Shown here: piece after piece, positions 6,706 to 14,271 of the stretch
Position numbering within the stretch: position 1 is the first letter of the stretch
Layout: the number at the start of each line of letters is the position of its first letter
Position numbers and translations under genes: made by a program
Source: Plantibacter auratus
GTDB lineage: Bacteria; Actinomycetota; Actinomycetes; Actinomycetales; Microbacteriaceae
Direction: 5' to 3'
DNA length: 64,000 bases
Assembly: GCF_050587365.1 (NCBI RefSeq)
Contig: NZ_JBOBFV010000002.1
Span: forward strand, 434,001 to 498,000
The notes under the pieces: generated by a model
The model's input: the letters and a program-made list of their open reading frames with translations, nothing else
Told to the model about the DNA's origin: nothing
Database searches by the model: none

Positions 6706-8167
6706 GGGAGGACTCCTGAGCGGTGTGCGGGAAGGGGATGGAACGTGAGCGATGGACGCCGAGGGCGACGAGAGCTGCGGCGAGGGCGGTGATGGCCAGG
6801 CCTGCGATGAGGACCGCCTCCTGGAAGGCCGCCAGTCGGGCCCCGGTGAAGACCATCGTCGTGATGCCGCCGCCGACGACCGCAGCGAGGATGGTCCCGG
6901 TCGCGGCGATCCCGACAGCGGTGGCGATCTCGCTCGCGGTGTCGACGAGGGCCGCACCGATGGACGTGCGGTCCGCGGGGAGGCCGCGGAGGACGTTGTT
7001 GCCAGCGACGACTCCGACCACCCGCATCCCGGCGGCGACGAGGACGAGTGCGACGAGGACCCACGGGTAGCCGAACCGGCTCAGGAGCGCGAACACGGCA
7101 AGCCCCGAGACGACCGCGGCAGCGCTCATCCATGCCGCACGATCGAGTCCCACGCGGTGCACGAACGGACCGACAAAGCGACCGCTCGCCAACAACACCA
7201 CGACCTGCGGGAGCATCGCGACAGCGGCCAGGGCCGGCGGCCACCCCCAGGCGAACTGCAGCTGCAGGGTCGCCAAGTACGACAAGCCGGCCATCGCCAG
7301 CCCGGCGGCGGCCTTGTACGCCAAGCCGGAGGCCACGAGCGGCTGAGCCACGAGACGAAGATCCAGCAACGGGTGGCGAGCGGTGCGCTCCCTGACCACG
7401 AAGCCGATCGCGGCGATCACCGTTGCCGCCGCCGCACCCCAGGCCGCTACGACGTCGGTGCCGGCGACGAACAGGGTCGGGGTGAGGAGGACGCCGACGA
7501 CGGTCGCGGTCCCGAGCACAGCGCCGAGCACGTCGATCCGGTCCCGGTGCAGGTGCGACCGCTCGTCGGCAACGATCCCGGCGCGGATCCCGATCCAGGC
7601 GATCACCGCGATCGGGGCGTTGGCGACGATGAGCACCTGCCACGGTGCCACGGCGAGCACGAAGCCACCGATCGTCGGGCCGGCCGCGAGGCCCACCAAT
7701 CCGGCGGTCGAGATGACCGTGAGCGCCCGAACACGGAGGTCGTCCTGCTCGAACAGACGGAACGCCAGCGCCATGGATCCCGGGGTCGTCATCGCCGCGG
7801 CGACACCCATGAGCGCGCGCACGGCGATCAACTGCTCCACCGAGGCGACGAACACGGTCAGCACGCTGACGACGGCGAGCAACGTCAGGCCGATCAGCAT
7901 GACCCGACGCCGGCCGAACCGGTCGGCGACCGCACCGAAGAGCAGCATCAGTCCACCGAACGCGACCGAGTACGCCCCCGACACCCACTGCAGCGACGCG
8001 GTGGATGCCGCGAGCTCACGGCCGATGGTCGGGAGGGCGACGTTCAGGACGGAGTTGTCGAGCATCTCGAACAGGAACACGGCCGAGAGGCCGGCCAGCG
8101 CGACCCACGCGTCGCGGAGGCGTGGGGGCGAGTCTTCGACAGCCGCGGAGGTTGAGGGTTCGAACAT
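6698..8167 (-). CDS. MFS transporter, DHA2 (EmrB/QacA-like) drug exporter family
   Basis: A 489-residue protein with about 14 hydrophobic segments. Membrane helix 1 carries LDNSVLNVALPTIGREL (motif D1 of 14-helix drug:proton antiporters) and the loop after helix 2 has GAVADRFGRRRVML (motif A). It probably exports hydrophobic toxic compounds using the proton gradient. ATG 8167 has AAGGAG upstream; the frame opens further to 8296 but without a ribosome site. It is first in a two-gene operon with the HSL-type hydrolase. Confidence 0.88.
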   Translation of the reverse strand: MFEPSTSAAVEDSPPRLRDAWVALAGLSAVFLFEMLDNSVLNVALPTIGRELAASTASLQWVSGAYSVAFGGLMLLFGAVADRFGRRRVMLIGLTLLAVVSVLTVFVASVEQLIAVRALMGVAAAMTTPGSMALAFRLFEQDDLRVRALTVISTAGLVGLAAGPTIGGFVLAVAPWQVLIVANAPIAVIAWIGIRAGIVADERSHLHRDRIDVLGAVLGTATVVGVLLTPTLFVAGTDVVAAWGAAAATVIAAIGFVVRERTARHPLLDLRLVAQPLVASGLAYKAAAGLAMAGLSYLATLQLQFAWGWPPALAAVAMLPQVVVLLASGRFVGPFVHRVGLDRAAWMSAAAVVSGLAVFALLSRFGYPWVLVALVLVAAGMRVVGVVAGNNVLRGLPADRTSIGAALVDTASEIATAVGIAATGTILAAVVGGGITTMVFTGARLAAFQEAVLIAGLAITALAAALVALGVHRSRSIPFPHTAQESSHV

Positions 8168-8283
8168 GGGCGCACTCCTTCGATGAAGAAGTGACGGCTC
8201 CCGTGAGCCGCGTGCGCGTTTCCGCCAGCCGAAGCACGACGGGATTTTTCCCTCTGCGATGAGGGTAACGCATCTCATTCCGG

Positions 8284-8340
8284 CGAGAGTGCACAAAACG
8301 CTCCCAAACGCCGCTCATGGGGGCGTTTCGCGCACTCTCG
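8284..8340. repeat. Long hairpin repeat, copy 1
   Basis: Left arm 8284-8305 pairs with right arm 8319-8340 (22 nt, 3 mismatches) around a 13-nt loop. The arm begins CGAGAGTGCACAAAACG and contains CGCTCCC. An almost identical arm occurs at 13091-13147. It sits between the stop of the zinc-ribbon gene and the MFS gene start, so it may terminate the former. A shared sequence in two unrelated places suggests a dispersed element rather than a chance terminator. Confidence 0.7.
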
Positions 8341-8354
8341 TCCCGCTGATGGAC

Positions 8355-9221
8355 TCACCGCAGATACGCGTCGACCAGCAACGGACCCCGGATGGCCCTG
8401 AGCGTGTCGATCAGGCGTCCGAGGGCTCGACTGTTCCACGACGAGAGCTGGAGATCGAAGGGCCCGAGGGGCTCGAGCTTCCCGGTGCGAAGGCGGACCA
8501 CCTCCCAGCCGGCGGACCGCAACGCGCGGTCCTTTCGTCGATCCACTTCCTCGCGGCGTCCGACGTGCTCGAGACCGTGCCGGCCGATGCTGTCGTACTC
8601 GATGGCGATGCGTAGCTCCGGATAGACCAGGTCGGGCCACACCTCCAGGTGTTGGAAGAACGGACGCTGCACCCGCACGGCGTTCAGTCCTTCGGTCAGC
8701 GCGAGTCGCTCGTGGACGTCCGCGCGCAGCTGAGCCTCGACAGCGGACGCCGGCTTCGGCGCGCACACGGACGTGAAGGCCTCCCCCACCGGCAGGTCGG
8801 GGGTCTTCTCGCACAGCGACGGCTTCGGGCGCGCACGACGCTCCCGGATGAGCCCGGCGACCGCGGGCACCGGATCGGTCACCGACTCCCGCATCGGCAG
8901 TGCGACGATCCTCGACGGATCCGCCTCATCGGAGCATTCCGGGCACCACGCACTGCGGCGACGCTCGCGTCCGGGCCGCGAGCGCTGCTCGGCCGGCGTT
9001 GCGACGAACCGGTGCCCCCGGTCGCACTGCCACTGCAGCAGGACATCGGCCGCCGGCGGCACCTGGCTGAGGACGATGCCGGCGTTGAGATCCGCGTGGT
9101 ACTGACGCCACAGCGCGGGGAACGACGCCCAGGCCTGTCGGTAGGCGCCAACCGGGTACGGGGTCTCGAGACCCTTCGACCACTGACGACGGGCCCACCA
9201 CGCTTCCACACGTTCCGGCAC
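8355..9221 (-). CDS. Zinc-ribbon protein with PD-(D/E)XK nuclease-like C-terminus
   Basis: A 288-residue protein. Cys66/His70 and Cys93/Cys96 (CDRGH and CPEC) form a probable zinc finger. The C-terminal part (about 185-255) reads like a Vsr/DUF559-type endonuclease fold: Asp197, then Glu208-Tyr-Asp210 on a strand (IAIEYD), then a Lys/Arg-rich helix and GWEVVRLR. This suggests a DNA-binding or nicking protein. Start GTG 9221 lacks a ribosome site but has TAGGTT exactly 6 nt upstream, the leaderless pattern seen repeatedly here. No methyltransferase partner is adjacent. Function not established. Confidence 0.65.
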   Translation of the reverse strand: MPERVEAWWARRQWSKGLETPYPVGAYRQAWASFPALWRQYHADLNAGIVLSQVPPAADVLLQWQCDRGHRFVATPAEQRSRPGRERRRSAWCPECSDEADPSRIVALPMRESVTDPVPAVAGLIRERRARPKPSLCEKTPDLPVGEAFTSVCAPKPASAVEAQLRADVHERLALTEGLNAVRVQRPFFQHLEVWPDLVYPELRIAIEYDSIGRHGLEHVGRREEVDRRKDRALRSAGWEVVRLRTGKLEPLGPFDLQLSSWNSRALGRLIDTLRAIRGPLLVDAYLR

Positions 9222-9302
9222 GAGCCGAACCTACGACGGGCCCCCGACACCGGCCACGGGTGAGGACACGGTGGTCGTCACCCCCGCACCACGACTCGAC
9301 CG

Positions 9303-10004
9303 TCAGACCGCGAAGTCGCTCGGCCACCCGTGTTCGGCGAGCGACCGGCGGACACGCTCCACGTCCTCATCGCTCGGCAGCTCCGCGGTGACCCGCGCGA
9401 TCGCGGTCGCGACGTCGACCCGACTGAGCGACGTGTCGCCCTCAGCGGCGAGGCGCGCACCCACCTCGGCCACCTCGGCGTCGCTCAGCCGCCGACGGAG
9501 GAGCGCCACGAGCGGGACGAAGTCCTGGTCGGGGAATCCCGCAGGGTACCCGGCTCGAAGCCAGCGCACGATGCGCGCGACCAGCCCTCCGCGTTCCTCG
9601 AGGAGGGTCGCGCGCGCCTCCCGACCGGCGTCGTCATCGTCGGCCGCCACAGCACGGACGTCGTCCGGGCTCCCGAGCGGCCACCCCGCGCTCGCGAGCC
9701 GAGCGGAGACGCGGACGAGGTCCTCCGGGAGGGCCGGACCGAGGAGCAGCTGTTCGACACGCGCCCGCAGGCGATCGTGGCCGACCGGCTCACCGCTCGC
9801 ATCGGCGTTCTCCGCCTCGATGAGCAATCTGTCGACGACCTGGTCCAGCTCCTCGGGCGTGAGGCTCCGTCGAAGGATACCGAGCAGCGGCACGTAGTCG
9901 TGCTCGGGCACACCCGTCGGGTATCCGGCGCGGAGCCAGCCGACCACGCGCGCCACCACGCCGGACCCGTGGCCGGTGAGGTCTGTCCCGTTCTCGGAGG
10001 ACAT
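9303..10004 (-). CDS. Protein with two tandem DUF3349 domains
   Basis: The 233-residue protein contains two copies of a module that starts WLRAGYP-x-G-x-P-x-x-D-[YF]-VPL and ends with a short HGWP/AGWP-type segment (about 10-105 and 133-230). This is the actinobacterial DUF3349 helical domain, whose function is unknown. It is acidic, soluble and without signal peptide. It directly follows a two-helix membrane protein (2-nt gap) that follows the phosphate permease gene, so the three likely form one transcript and may work with phosphate uptake. Confidence 0.78.
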   Translation of the reverse strand: MSSENGTDLTGHGSGVVARVVGWLRAGYPTGVPEHDYVPLLGILRRSLTPEELDQVVDRLLIEAENADASGEPVGHDRLRARVEQLLLGPALPEDLVRVSARLASAGWPLGSPDDVRAVAADDDDAGREARATLLEERGGLVARIVRWLRAGYPAGFPDQDFVPLVALLRRRLSDAEVAEVGARLAAEGDTSLSRVDVATAIARVTAELPSDEDVERVRRSLAEHGWPSDFAV

Positions 10005-10006
10005 CC

Positions 10007-10315
10007 TCAGCCCTTCGGGGTGAAGGTCGGGAACACGTGGTCGAAGCTGACCTCCTGCCCCAGGCCGGTGGCCACGATGATCGTGAGTCCGACCAGCACT
10101 GCGGCGACGACGACGGCGAAGCACAGCACGCCGATGGCACGGAGGAGCCCCGACGGGATCGTCGGCGTGCCCGACCCGCTCCGGTCGTCGGACCCGGCGC
10201 CTCCGGCGACCGCGAACGAGCGGACACCCAGCGCGAAGAGCGCGGGAAGCCCGGCGCCGAGCACGAGCGCGATGACGGCCACCTGGGCGGCGGCTTCGAG
10301 GAAGAGCATGAACAT
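10007..10315 (-). CDS. Small two-helix membrane protein next to the phosphate permease
   Basis: A 102-residue protein with two hydrophobic stretches (about 8-35 and 60-85) joined by a Gly/Ser-rich, charged loop, and the tail FDHVFPTFTPKG. ATG 10315 has AAGGA 8 nt upstream. It lies 11 nt after the PiT gene and 2 nt before the DUF3349 gene. Not recognised as a named family; the position suggests an accessory subunit of the phosphate permease. Confidence 0.65.
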   Translation of the reverse strand: MFMLFLEAAAQVAVIALVLGAGLPALFALGVRSFAVAGGAGSDDRSGSGTPTIPSGLLRAIGVLCFAVVVAAVLVGLTIIVATGLGQEVSFDHVFPTFTPKG

Positions 10316-10326
10316 GTCCGACGTCC

Positions 10327-11538
10327 TTACGCTGCGGTCTTCTGCGACGAGCGGGCGGGGGCGTCCTGCCAGTCGTCGTTCACGTTGTGGGATCCGATGC
10401 TGTCGCGGCGCGACCGCAGGTAGATGGCGAGCGCGACACCCACGAGGATCGCGACCATGAGGATTCCGCCGATCGCCCCGCCCGCGAGGTGACCGACCCA
10501 CCACATCACCGCGCCCATGAGCGCGGCAGCCGGGAGGGTGATGATCCAGGCGACGACCATCCGCAGGGCCACCCGCCAGCGCACCTGCGCACCTGGCCGT
10601 CCGACCCCGGAGCCGAGGATCGATCCGGTCGCGACGTGCGTGGTGCTGAGGGCGAAGCCGAGGTGGCTCGACGCGAGGATGACGGCGGCGGAGGAACTCT
10701 CGGCGGCCATGCCCTGCGGCGTGTTCAATTCCACGATGCCCTTGCCGACGGTGCGGATGATCCGCCACCCGCCGATGTACGTGCCGAGCGAGATCGCGAG
10801 GGCACACGCGAGCTTCACCCAGAGTGGGACCGACTCGGTATCGTCCCAGCCGCCGGCCGCGATGAGCGCGAGGGTGATGACGCCCATCGTCTTCTGTGCG
10901 TCGTTCGTGCCGTGGGCGAGCGAGACGAGCGACGCGCTGCCGATCTGCCCGATCCGGAAGCCGCGGTGGAGACGCCCCTGGGCGAGGTTGCCGATGACGC
11001 GGAAGACGAGCCAGGTGCCGATCGCAGCCACCGCGCCGGCGAGCAACGGCGACATGAGCGCCGGGAGGATGACCTTGCCGACGACGCCGTCGAGCTTCGA
11101 GCCGTCACCGGCCCAGTTCACGCCGTTCAGGCCGAGGCCAGCGAGCGTCGAGCCGATGAGACCGCCGAAGAGCGCGTGCGAGGAGCTCGACGGAAGACCG
11201 AGCAGCCAGGTGAGCAGGTTCCAGATGATGCCGCCGATGAGCCCGGCGAGCACGATCAGCAGGAGCGCCGAGCCGCCGCCCTCGAGGAGCGCGGGATCGG
11301 GAGCTCCCGAGGAGTCCTGGATCTTCACGACCGCGTTCGTGACGGTGAGCGCGACCTCGATGCTGAGGAACGCGCCCACGAGGTTCAGCACCGCTGAGAG
11401 GGTGACCGCGATCTTCGGCGACAGCGCACCGGTGGCGATGGAGGTCGCCATCGCGTTCGCGGTGTCGTGGAAGCCGTTGGTGAAGTCGAAGGCGAGTGCC
11501 GTGATCACGACGAGCGAGAGCAGGATGATGGGGTCCAC
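10327..11538 (-). CDS. PiT family inorganic phosphate transporter
   Basis: A 403-residue permease with about ten membrane segments. Both inverted signature repeats are visible: DFTNGFHDTANA near the N-terminus and AHGTNDAQKTMG in the middle. PiT proteins import metal-phosphate using the proton gradient. GTG 11538 (VDPIILLS) is preferred because family members start here; the GTG at 11595 would add 19 residues and begins inside an 11-bp inverted repeat. It leads a three-gene cluster with the small membrane protein and the DUF3349 protein, a partner in place of the usual PhoU-like one. Confidence 0.88.
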   Translation of the reverse strand: MDPIILLSLVVITALAFDFTNGFHDTANAMATSIATGALSPKIAVTLSAVLNLVGAFLSIEVALTVTNAVVKIQDSSGAPDPALLEGGGSALLLIVLAGLIGGIIWNLLTWLLGLPSSSSHALFGGLIGSTLAGLGLNGVNWAGDGSKLDGVVGKVILPALMSPLLAGAVAAIGTWLVFRVIGNLAQGRLHRGFRIGQIGSASLVSLAHGTNDAQKTMGVITLALIAAGGWDDTESVPLWVKLACALAISLGTYIGGWRIIRTVGKGIVELNTPQGMAAESSSAAVILASSHLGFALSTTHVATGSILGSGVGRPGAQVRWRVALRMVVAWIITLPAAALMGAVMWWVGHLAGGAIGGILMVAILVGVALAIYLRSRRDSIGSHNVNDDWQDAPARSSQKTAA

Positions 11539-11570
11539 GGCGACGAGCTTGCTCCTCGATCGCTGGATCG

Positions 11571-11602
11571 ACAACGGGTGAGCGGGCGGATTCACCCGTT
11601 GT
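11571..11602. terminator. 11-bp inverted repeat between TetR and PiT genes
   Basis: ACAACGGGTGA (11571-11581) pairs perfectly with 11592-11602, loop 10 nt. It follows the TetR stop codon (minus strand) by about 35 nt and precedes the PiT start. It could terminate the TetR transcript or act as a 5' leader hairpin or operator for the PiT operon. Confidence 0.45.
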
Positions 11603-11637
11603 TCACGTCACGTGGGACAGGCGTGCGGGTCGCCTGC

Positions 11638-12240
11638 TCAGCTCGGCAGGATCACCCGCACCTGTGCTTCGATCTCAGCGACGATCTCGTCGATGGTGTT
11701 CCCGGCGTTGATCGTCGCCGCCATGCTGACCAACATGATCGCGGACACGATGTGCGCCGTCGTCGCTGCGCGATCGGCGGCCATGAGGTCGTCTCGTTGC
11801 AACACCGCGGCGATCGCCTCCTCGGTCTGCACGGTGAGGGCGAGCGCGGCACGGTGATACGGCTCCTCGGGATCGCCGAAGACGATCTCCCGCAGGTAGG
11901 TGCGGCCGTTGTCGACCTGCTTCCGATTGCACTCCACGACCGGACGGATGATCGCCATGACCGCTGCGAGCGGGTCGGTCGCGGCCTCGGCGTCGGCCAC
12001 CCCGCGGACGAGTGCATCCGCATAGGTGGAGTTCTGCACGAGCAGCAGGAGCTCACCCTTCGTCTTCGCGTAGAGGAAGAGCGTGCCGGTACCGATGTCG
12101 GCCCGGTCGGCGATCTGCTGCGTGGTCACGTCGTCGACCCCGTGCTCGGCGAAGAGCTCGCCGGCAGCCGCGGTGATGCGTTCGAGCTTGTCGAGCTTGT
12201 TGCGCTCGCGACGACCGAGCGGCCGGGATTCGACGGTCAT
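11638..12240 (-). CDS. TetR family regulator of the adjacent oxidoreductase genes
   Basis: A 200-residue TetR repressor. The helix-turn-helix is at about 40-62 (VTTQQIADRADIGTGTLFLY) and the C-terminal part is helical. ATG 12240 has GAAGGA upstream. The palindrome GCTCAGTTGTGAGC lies 30 bp upstream in the divergent promoter shared with an SDR gene, and the same palindrome recurs before the quinone reductase gene about 1.9 kb away. It therefore probably controls itself, the SDR and the reductase in answer to a reactive or quinone-like compound. Confidence 0.87.
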   Translation of the reverse strand: MTVESRPLGRRERNKLDKLERITAAAGELFAEHGVDDVTTQQIADRADIGTGTLFLYAKTKGELLLLVQNSTYADALVRGVADAEAATDPLAAVMAIIRPVVECNRKQVDNGRTYLREIVFGDPEEPYHRAALALTVQTEEAIAAVLQRDDLMAADRAATTAHIVSAIMLVSMAATINAGNTIDEIVAEIEAQVRVILPS

Positions 12241-12269
12241 GGTGTCCTTCGGGAATAGAAGATGATTGC

Positions 12270-12283
12270 GCTCAGTTGTGAGC
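12270..12283. promoter_or_regulatory. Palindromic operator GCTCAGTTGTGAGC (site 1)
   Basis: A 5+4+5 inverted repeat (GCTCA-N4-TGAGC) in the 131-bp divergent region between the TetR gene and the SDR gene. It matches the site at 14195-14208 at 12 of 14 positions, giving the consensus GCTCARTTRTGAGC. Confidence 0.65.
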
Positions 12284-12371
12284 ATAGTCACTGGATCGCG
12301 GCATCGCTGGATGTCGCTCATTGTTCCACGACCACTTCGGAACCACTCACTCGAACAGAACGGTCAGCCAC

Positions 12372-13085
12372 ATGCCCTCACTCAACGGAGCAGTCGTCCT
12401 CGTCACCGGCGCGAACGGCGGCATCGGGACCAACTTCGTCCGCGACGCCCTCGAACGCGGCGCCAGCAAGGTCTACGCCACGGCTCGGAGCCCGCGCACC
12501 TGGGACGACGAGCGTGTCGTCCCGCTCCCACTCGACGTCACCGACCCCGCTTCGATCGCCGCCGTCGTCGCCTCGGCCCCCGACGTCACGATCCTCATCA
12601 ACAACGCCGGCACGAACGCGTCGACGCCCGGCATCCTGTCGCACACCGACGAGGAGATCCGCACCAACGTGGAGACCAACTTCCTCGGCCCGCTCTTCCT
12701 CGCTCGCGCGTTCGCTCCGATCCTCGCCGCCAACACCGGATCCGCGATCATCGACATCCACTCCGCCCTCAGCTGGTACGCCGTCGCCGGCATCTACAGC
12801 GCCACGAAGGCCGCGCTCTGGTCGGCGACCAACTCACTGCGCCTCGAACTCGCCCCCGCTGGCGTGCATGTCGTCGGCGTGCATGTCGGCTATGTGGACA
12901 CGGCCATGGCCGCCGGCGCGACCGACCCGAAGCTCGACCCCGCCGTCCTCGTGACGAAGGTGCTCGACGCGACGGAGGCCGGCGAGTACGAAGTCCTCGC
13001 TGACGACACCTCGGTGCAGCTGAAGGCCGGGCTCAGCGCCACACTCGAGGCGGTCTACCCGCAGCTCGCAGCAGTGCGCAGCTGA
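12372..13085 (+). CDS. Classical short-chain dehydrogenase/reductase
   Basis: The 237-residue protein has all classical SDR signatures: cofactor loop TGANGGIG (12-19), NNAG (77-80), and Tyr142/Lys146 in YSATK with an upstream Ser (SALSW, 131-135). It should oxidise or reduce a small alcohol or carbonyl with NAD(P). ATG 12372 is chosen as the first ATG before the cofactor motif; the longer frame starts with TTG at 12321 and has no ribosome site. It diverges from the TetR gene, whose palindrome lies 90 bp upstream, and converges on the quinone reductase gene. Confidence 0.88.
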   Translation: MPSLNGAVVLVTGANGGIGTNFVRDALERGASKVYATARSPRTWDDERVVPLPLDVTDPASIAAVVASAPDVTILINNAGTNASTPGILSHTDEEIRTNVETNFLGPLFLARAFAPILAANTGSAIIDIHSALSWYAVAGIYSATKAALWSATNSLRLELAPAGVHVVGVHVGYVDTAMAAGATDPKLDPAVLVTKVLDATEAGEYEVLADDTSVQLKAGLSATLEAVYPQLAAVRS

Positions 13086-13090
13086 CGCTC

Positions 13091-13147
13091 CGAGAGCGCG
13101 CAAAACGCTCCCAAGCACGACGTTTGGGAGCATTTTGCGCGCTTTCG
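13091..13147. repeat. Long hairpin repeat, copy 2 (between convergent genes)
   Basis: Left arm 13091-13114 pairs with right arm 13124-13147 (24 nt, 2 mismatches), loop 9 nt. The arm starts CGAGAGCGCGCAAAACG and continues CTCCCAA, closely matching copy 1 at 8284-8340. It sits in the 70-bp gap between two convergent genes and could stop both transcripts. Confidence 0.72.
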
Positions 13148-13155
13148 TCCGCGGG

Positions 13156-14148
13156 CTACGCCACGATGACGGCTTTCCCACGGATGCCGCCACCGGCGAG
13201 CGAGCCGAGGGCCTCCACCGTGTCATGGAAGGGGAACACCCGTCCGACGACGGGATGGATCGCGCCGCTGTCGACGAGGGCGGTGATCTCCCGCAGCTGG
13301 TCACCACTCGCCCGCATGAGGAGGAACCGATAGTTCACGCCGAGCCGCTTGGCCTGCCTGCGGATCTTGCCGCTGAGTGCGGAGATCGCGAGCCGGAGCA
13401 CCGCGTTGAGGCCGGCGGAGCGGGCGAAGTCCGGGGTCGGTGGTCCGGCGATACCGACGGCCGTCCCGCCGCGCTTGAGAATGCGGAGCGACTTCTCGAG
13501 GTTCTCGCCGCCGATGCTGTCGAGCACGAAGTCGTGCCCCTGGAGGAGCTGCTCGAAATCCTCGGTGCGGTAGTCGATCACGGTGTCCGCGCCGAGTTCG
13601 CGCACGAAGTCCGCGTTGGCGGCACTGGCCGTCGTCGCGACCTCAGCACCGAGCTGCTTGGCGAGTTGGATCGCGATCGACCCGACCCCGCCCGCACCGG
13701 CGTGGATGAGGACCTGCTGACCAGGCTGAACGTCGCCGAGCTCGACGAGGGCCTGCCAGGCGGTCAGTGCGACGAGCGGCAGGGATCCTGCCTCCACCAT
13801 GCTGATCGACGCCGGCTTGAGCGCGAGATCCGCCTCTGCGACGGCGATGCGCTCGGCGAAGGTCCCGATCCGGTGATCACGAGGACGCGCGTAGACCTCG
13901 TCGCCGGGCTTGAAGCCGCTGACCTGCGCACCGACGCGGATGACGGTGCCGGCGACGTCATGGCCGAGGATGATCGGCAACTGGTACGGCAGGATCTGCT
14001 TGAACTCGCCGAGACGGATCTTCTCGTCGAGTTGGTTGAGGCCGGCGGCCCGCACCTGCACCAGGACGTCGCCGGCGCCGACGACGGGCTCGGGCACCTC
14101 GGTCTCGTGCAGTGGGGACGCATAGCTCGAGATGGTGAACGCCCTCAT
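13156..14148 (-). CDS. NADP-dependent zinc-free alcohol dehydrogenase/quinone oxidoreductase
   Basis: A 330-residue medium-chain reductase of the quinone oxidoreductase branch. It has a GroES-like N-terminal domain with LGHDVAGTV, a cofactor domain with AGAGGVGSIAIQLAK, and no zinc-binding Cys cluster. Members reduce quinones or activated double bonds with NADPH. ATG 14148 follows AAGGAG. The palindrome GCTCAATTATGAGC lies 47 bp upstream and matches the operator next to the TetR gene, so it should belong to that repressor's regulon. Confidence 0.9.
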   Translation of the reverse strand: MRAFTISSYASPLHETEVPEPVVGAGDVLVQVRAAGLNQLDEKIRLGEFKQILPYQLPIILGHDVAGTVIRVGAQVSGFKPGDEVYARPRDHRIGTFAERIAVAEADLALKPASISMVEAGSLPLVALTAWQALVELGDVQPGQQVLIHAGAGGVGSIAIQLAKQLGAEVATTASAANADFVRELGADTVIDYRTEDFEQLLQGHDFVLDSIGGENLEKSLRILKRGGTAVGIAGPPTPDFARSAGLNAVLRLAISALSGKIRRQAKRLGVNYRFLLMRASGDQLREITALVDSGAIHPVVGRVFPFHDTVEALGSLAGGGIRGKAVIVA

Positions 14149-14194
14149 GGGTGGGGGCTCCTTCCGGGTCGATTCCCCGGATTGACCCGAGTTA

Positions 14195-14208
14195 GCTCAA
14201 TTATGAGC
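14195..14208. promoter_or_regulatory. Palindromic operator GCTCAATTATGAGC (site 2)
   Basis: Same GCTCA-N4-TGAGC architecture as site 1 at 12270-12283. It lies upstream of the quinone reductase gene, whose regulator is probably the TetR protein encoded at 11638-12240. Confidence 0.65.
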
Positions 14209-14271
14209 AGACTCAGTTATTTTGTCAAGAAGCCCCCACAGCCACCCCGACGCCCAACTCCCCCAACCACT

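Noticed and set aside
6752..8155. 467-residue plus-strand open frame
   Set aside because: Antisense to the MFS gene; composition is the charged, Arg/Asp-rich type expected from opposite-strand reading of high-GC DNA.
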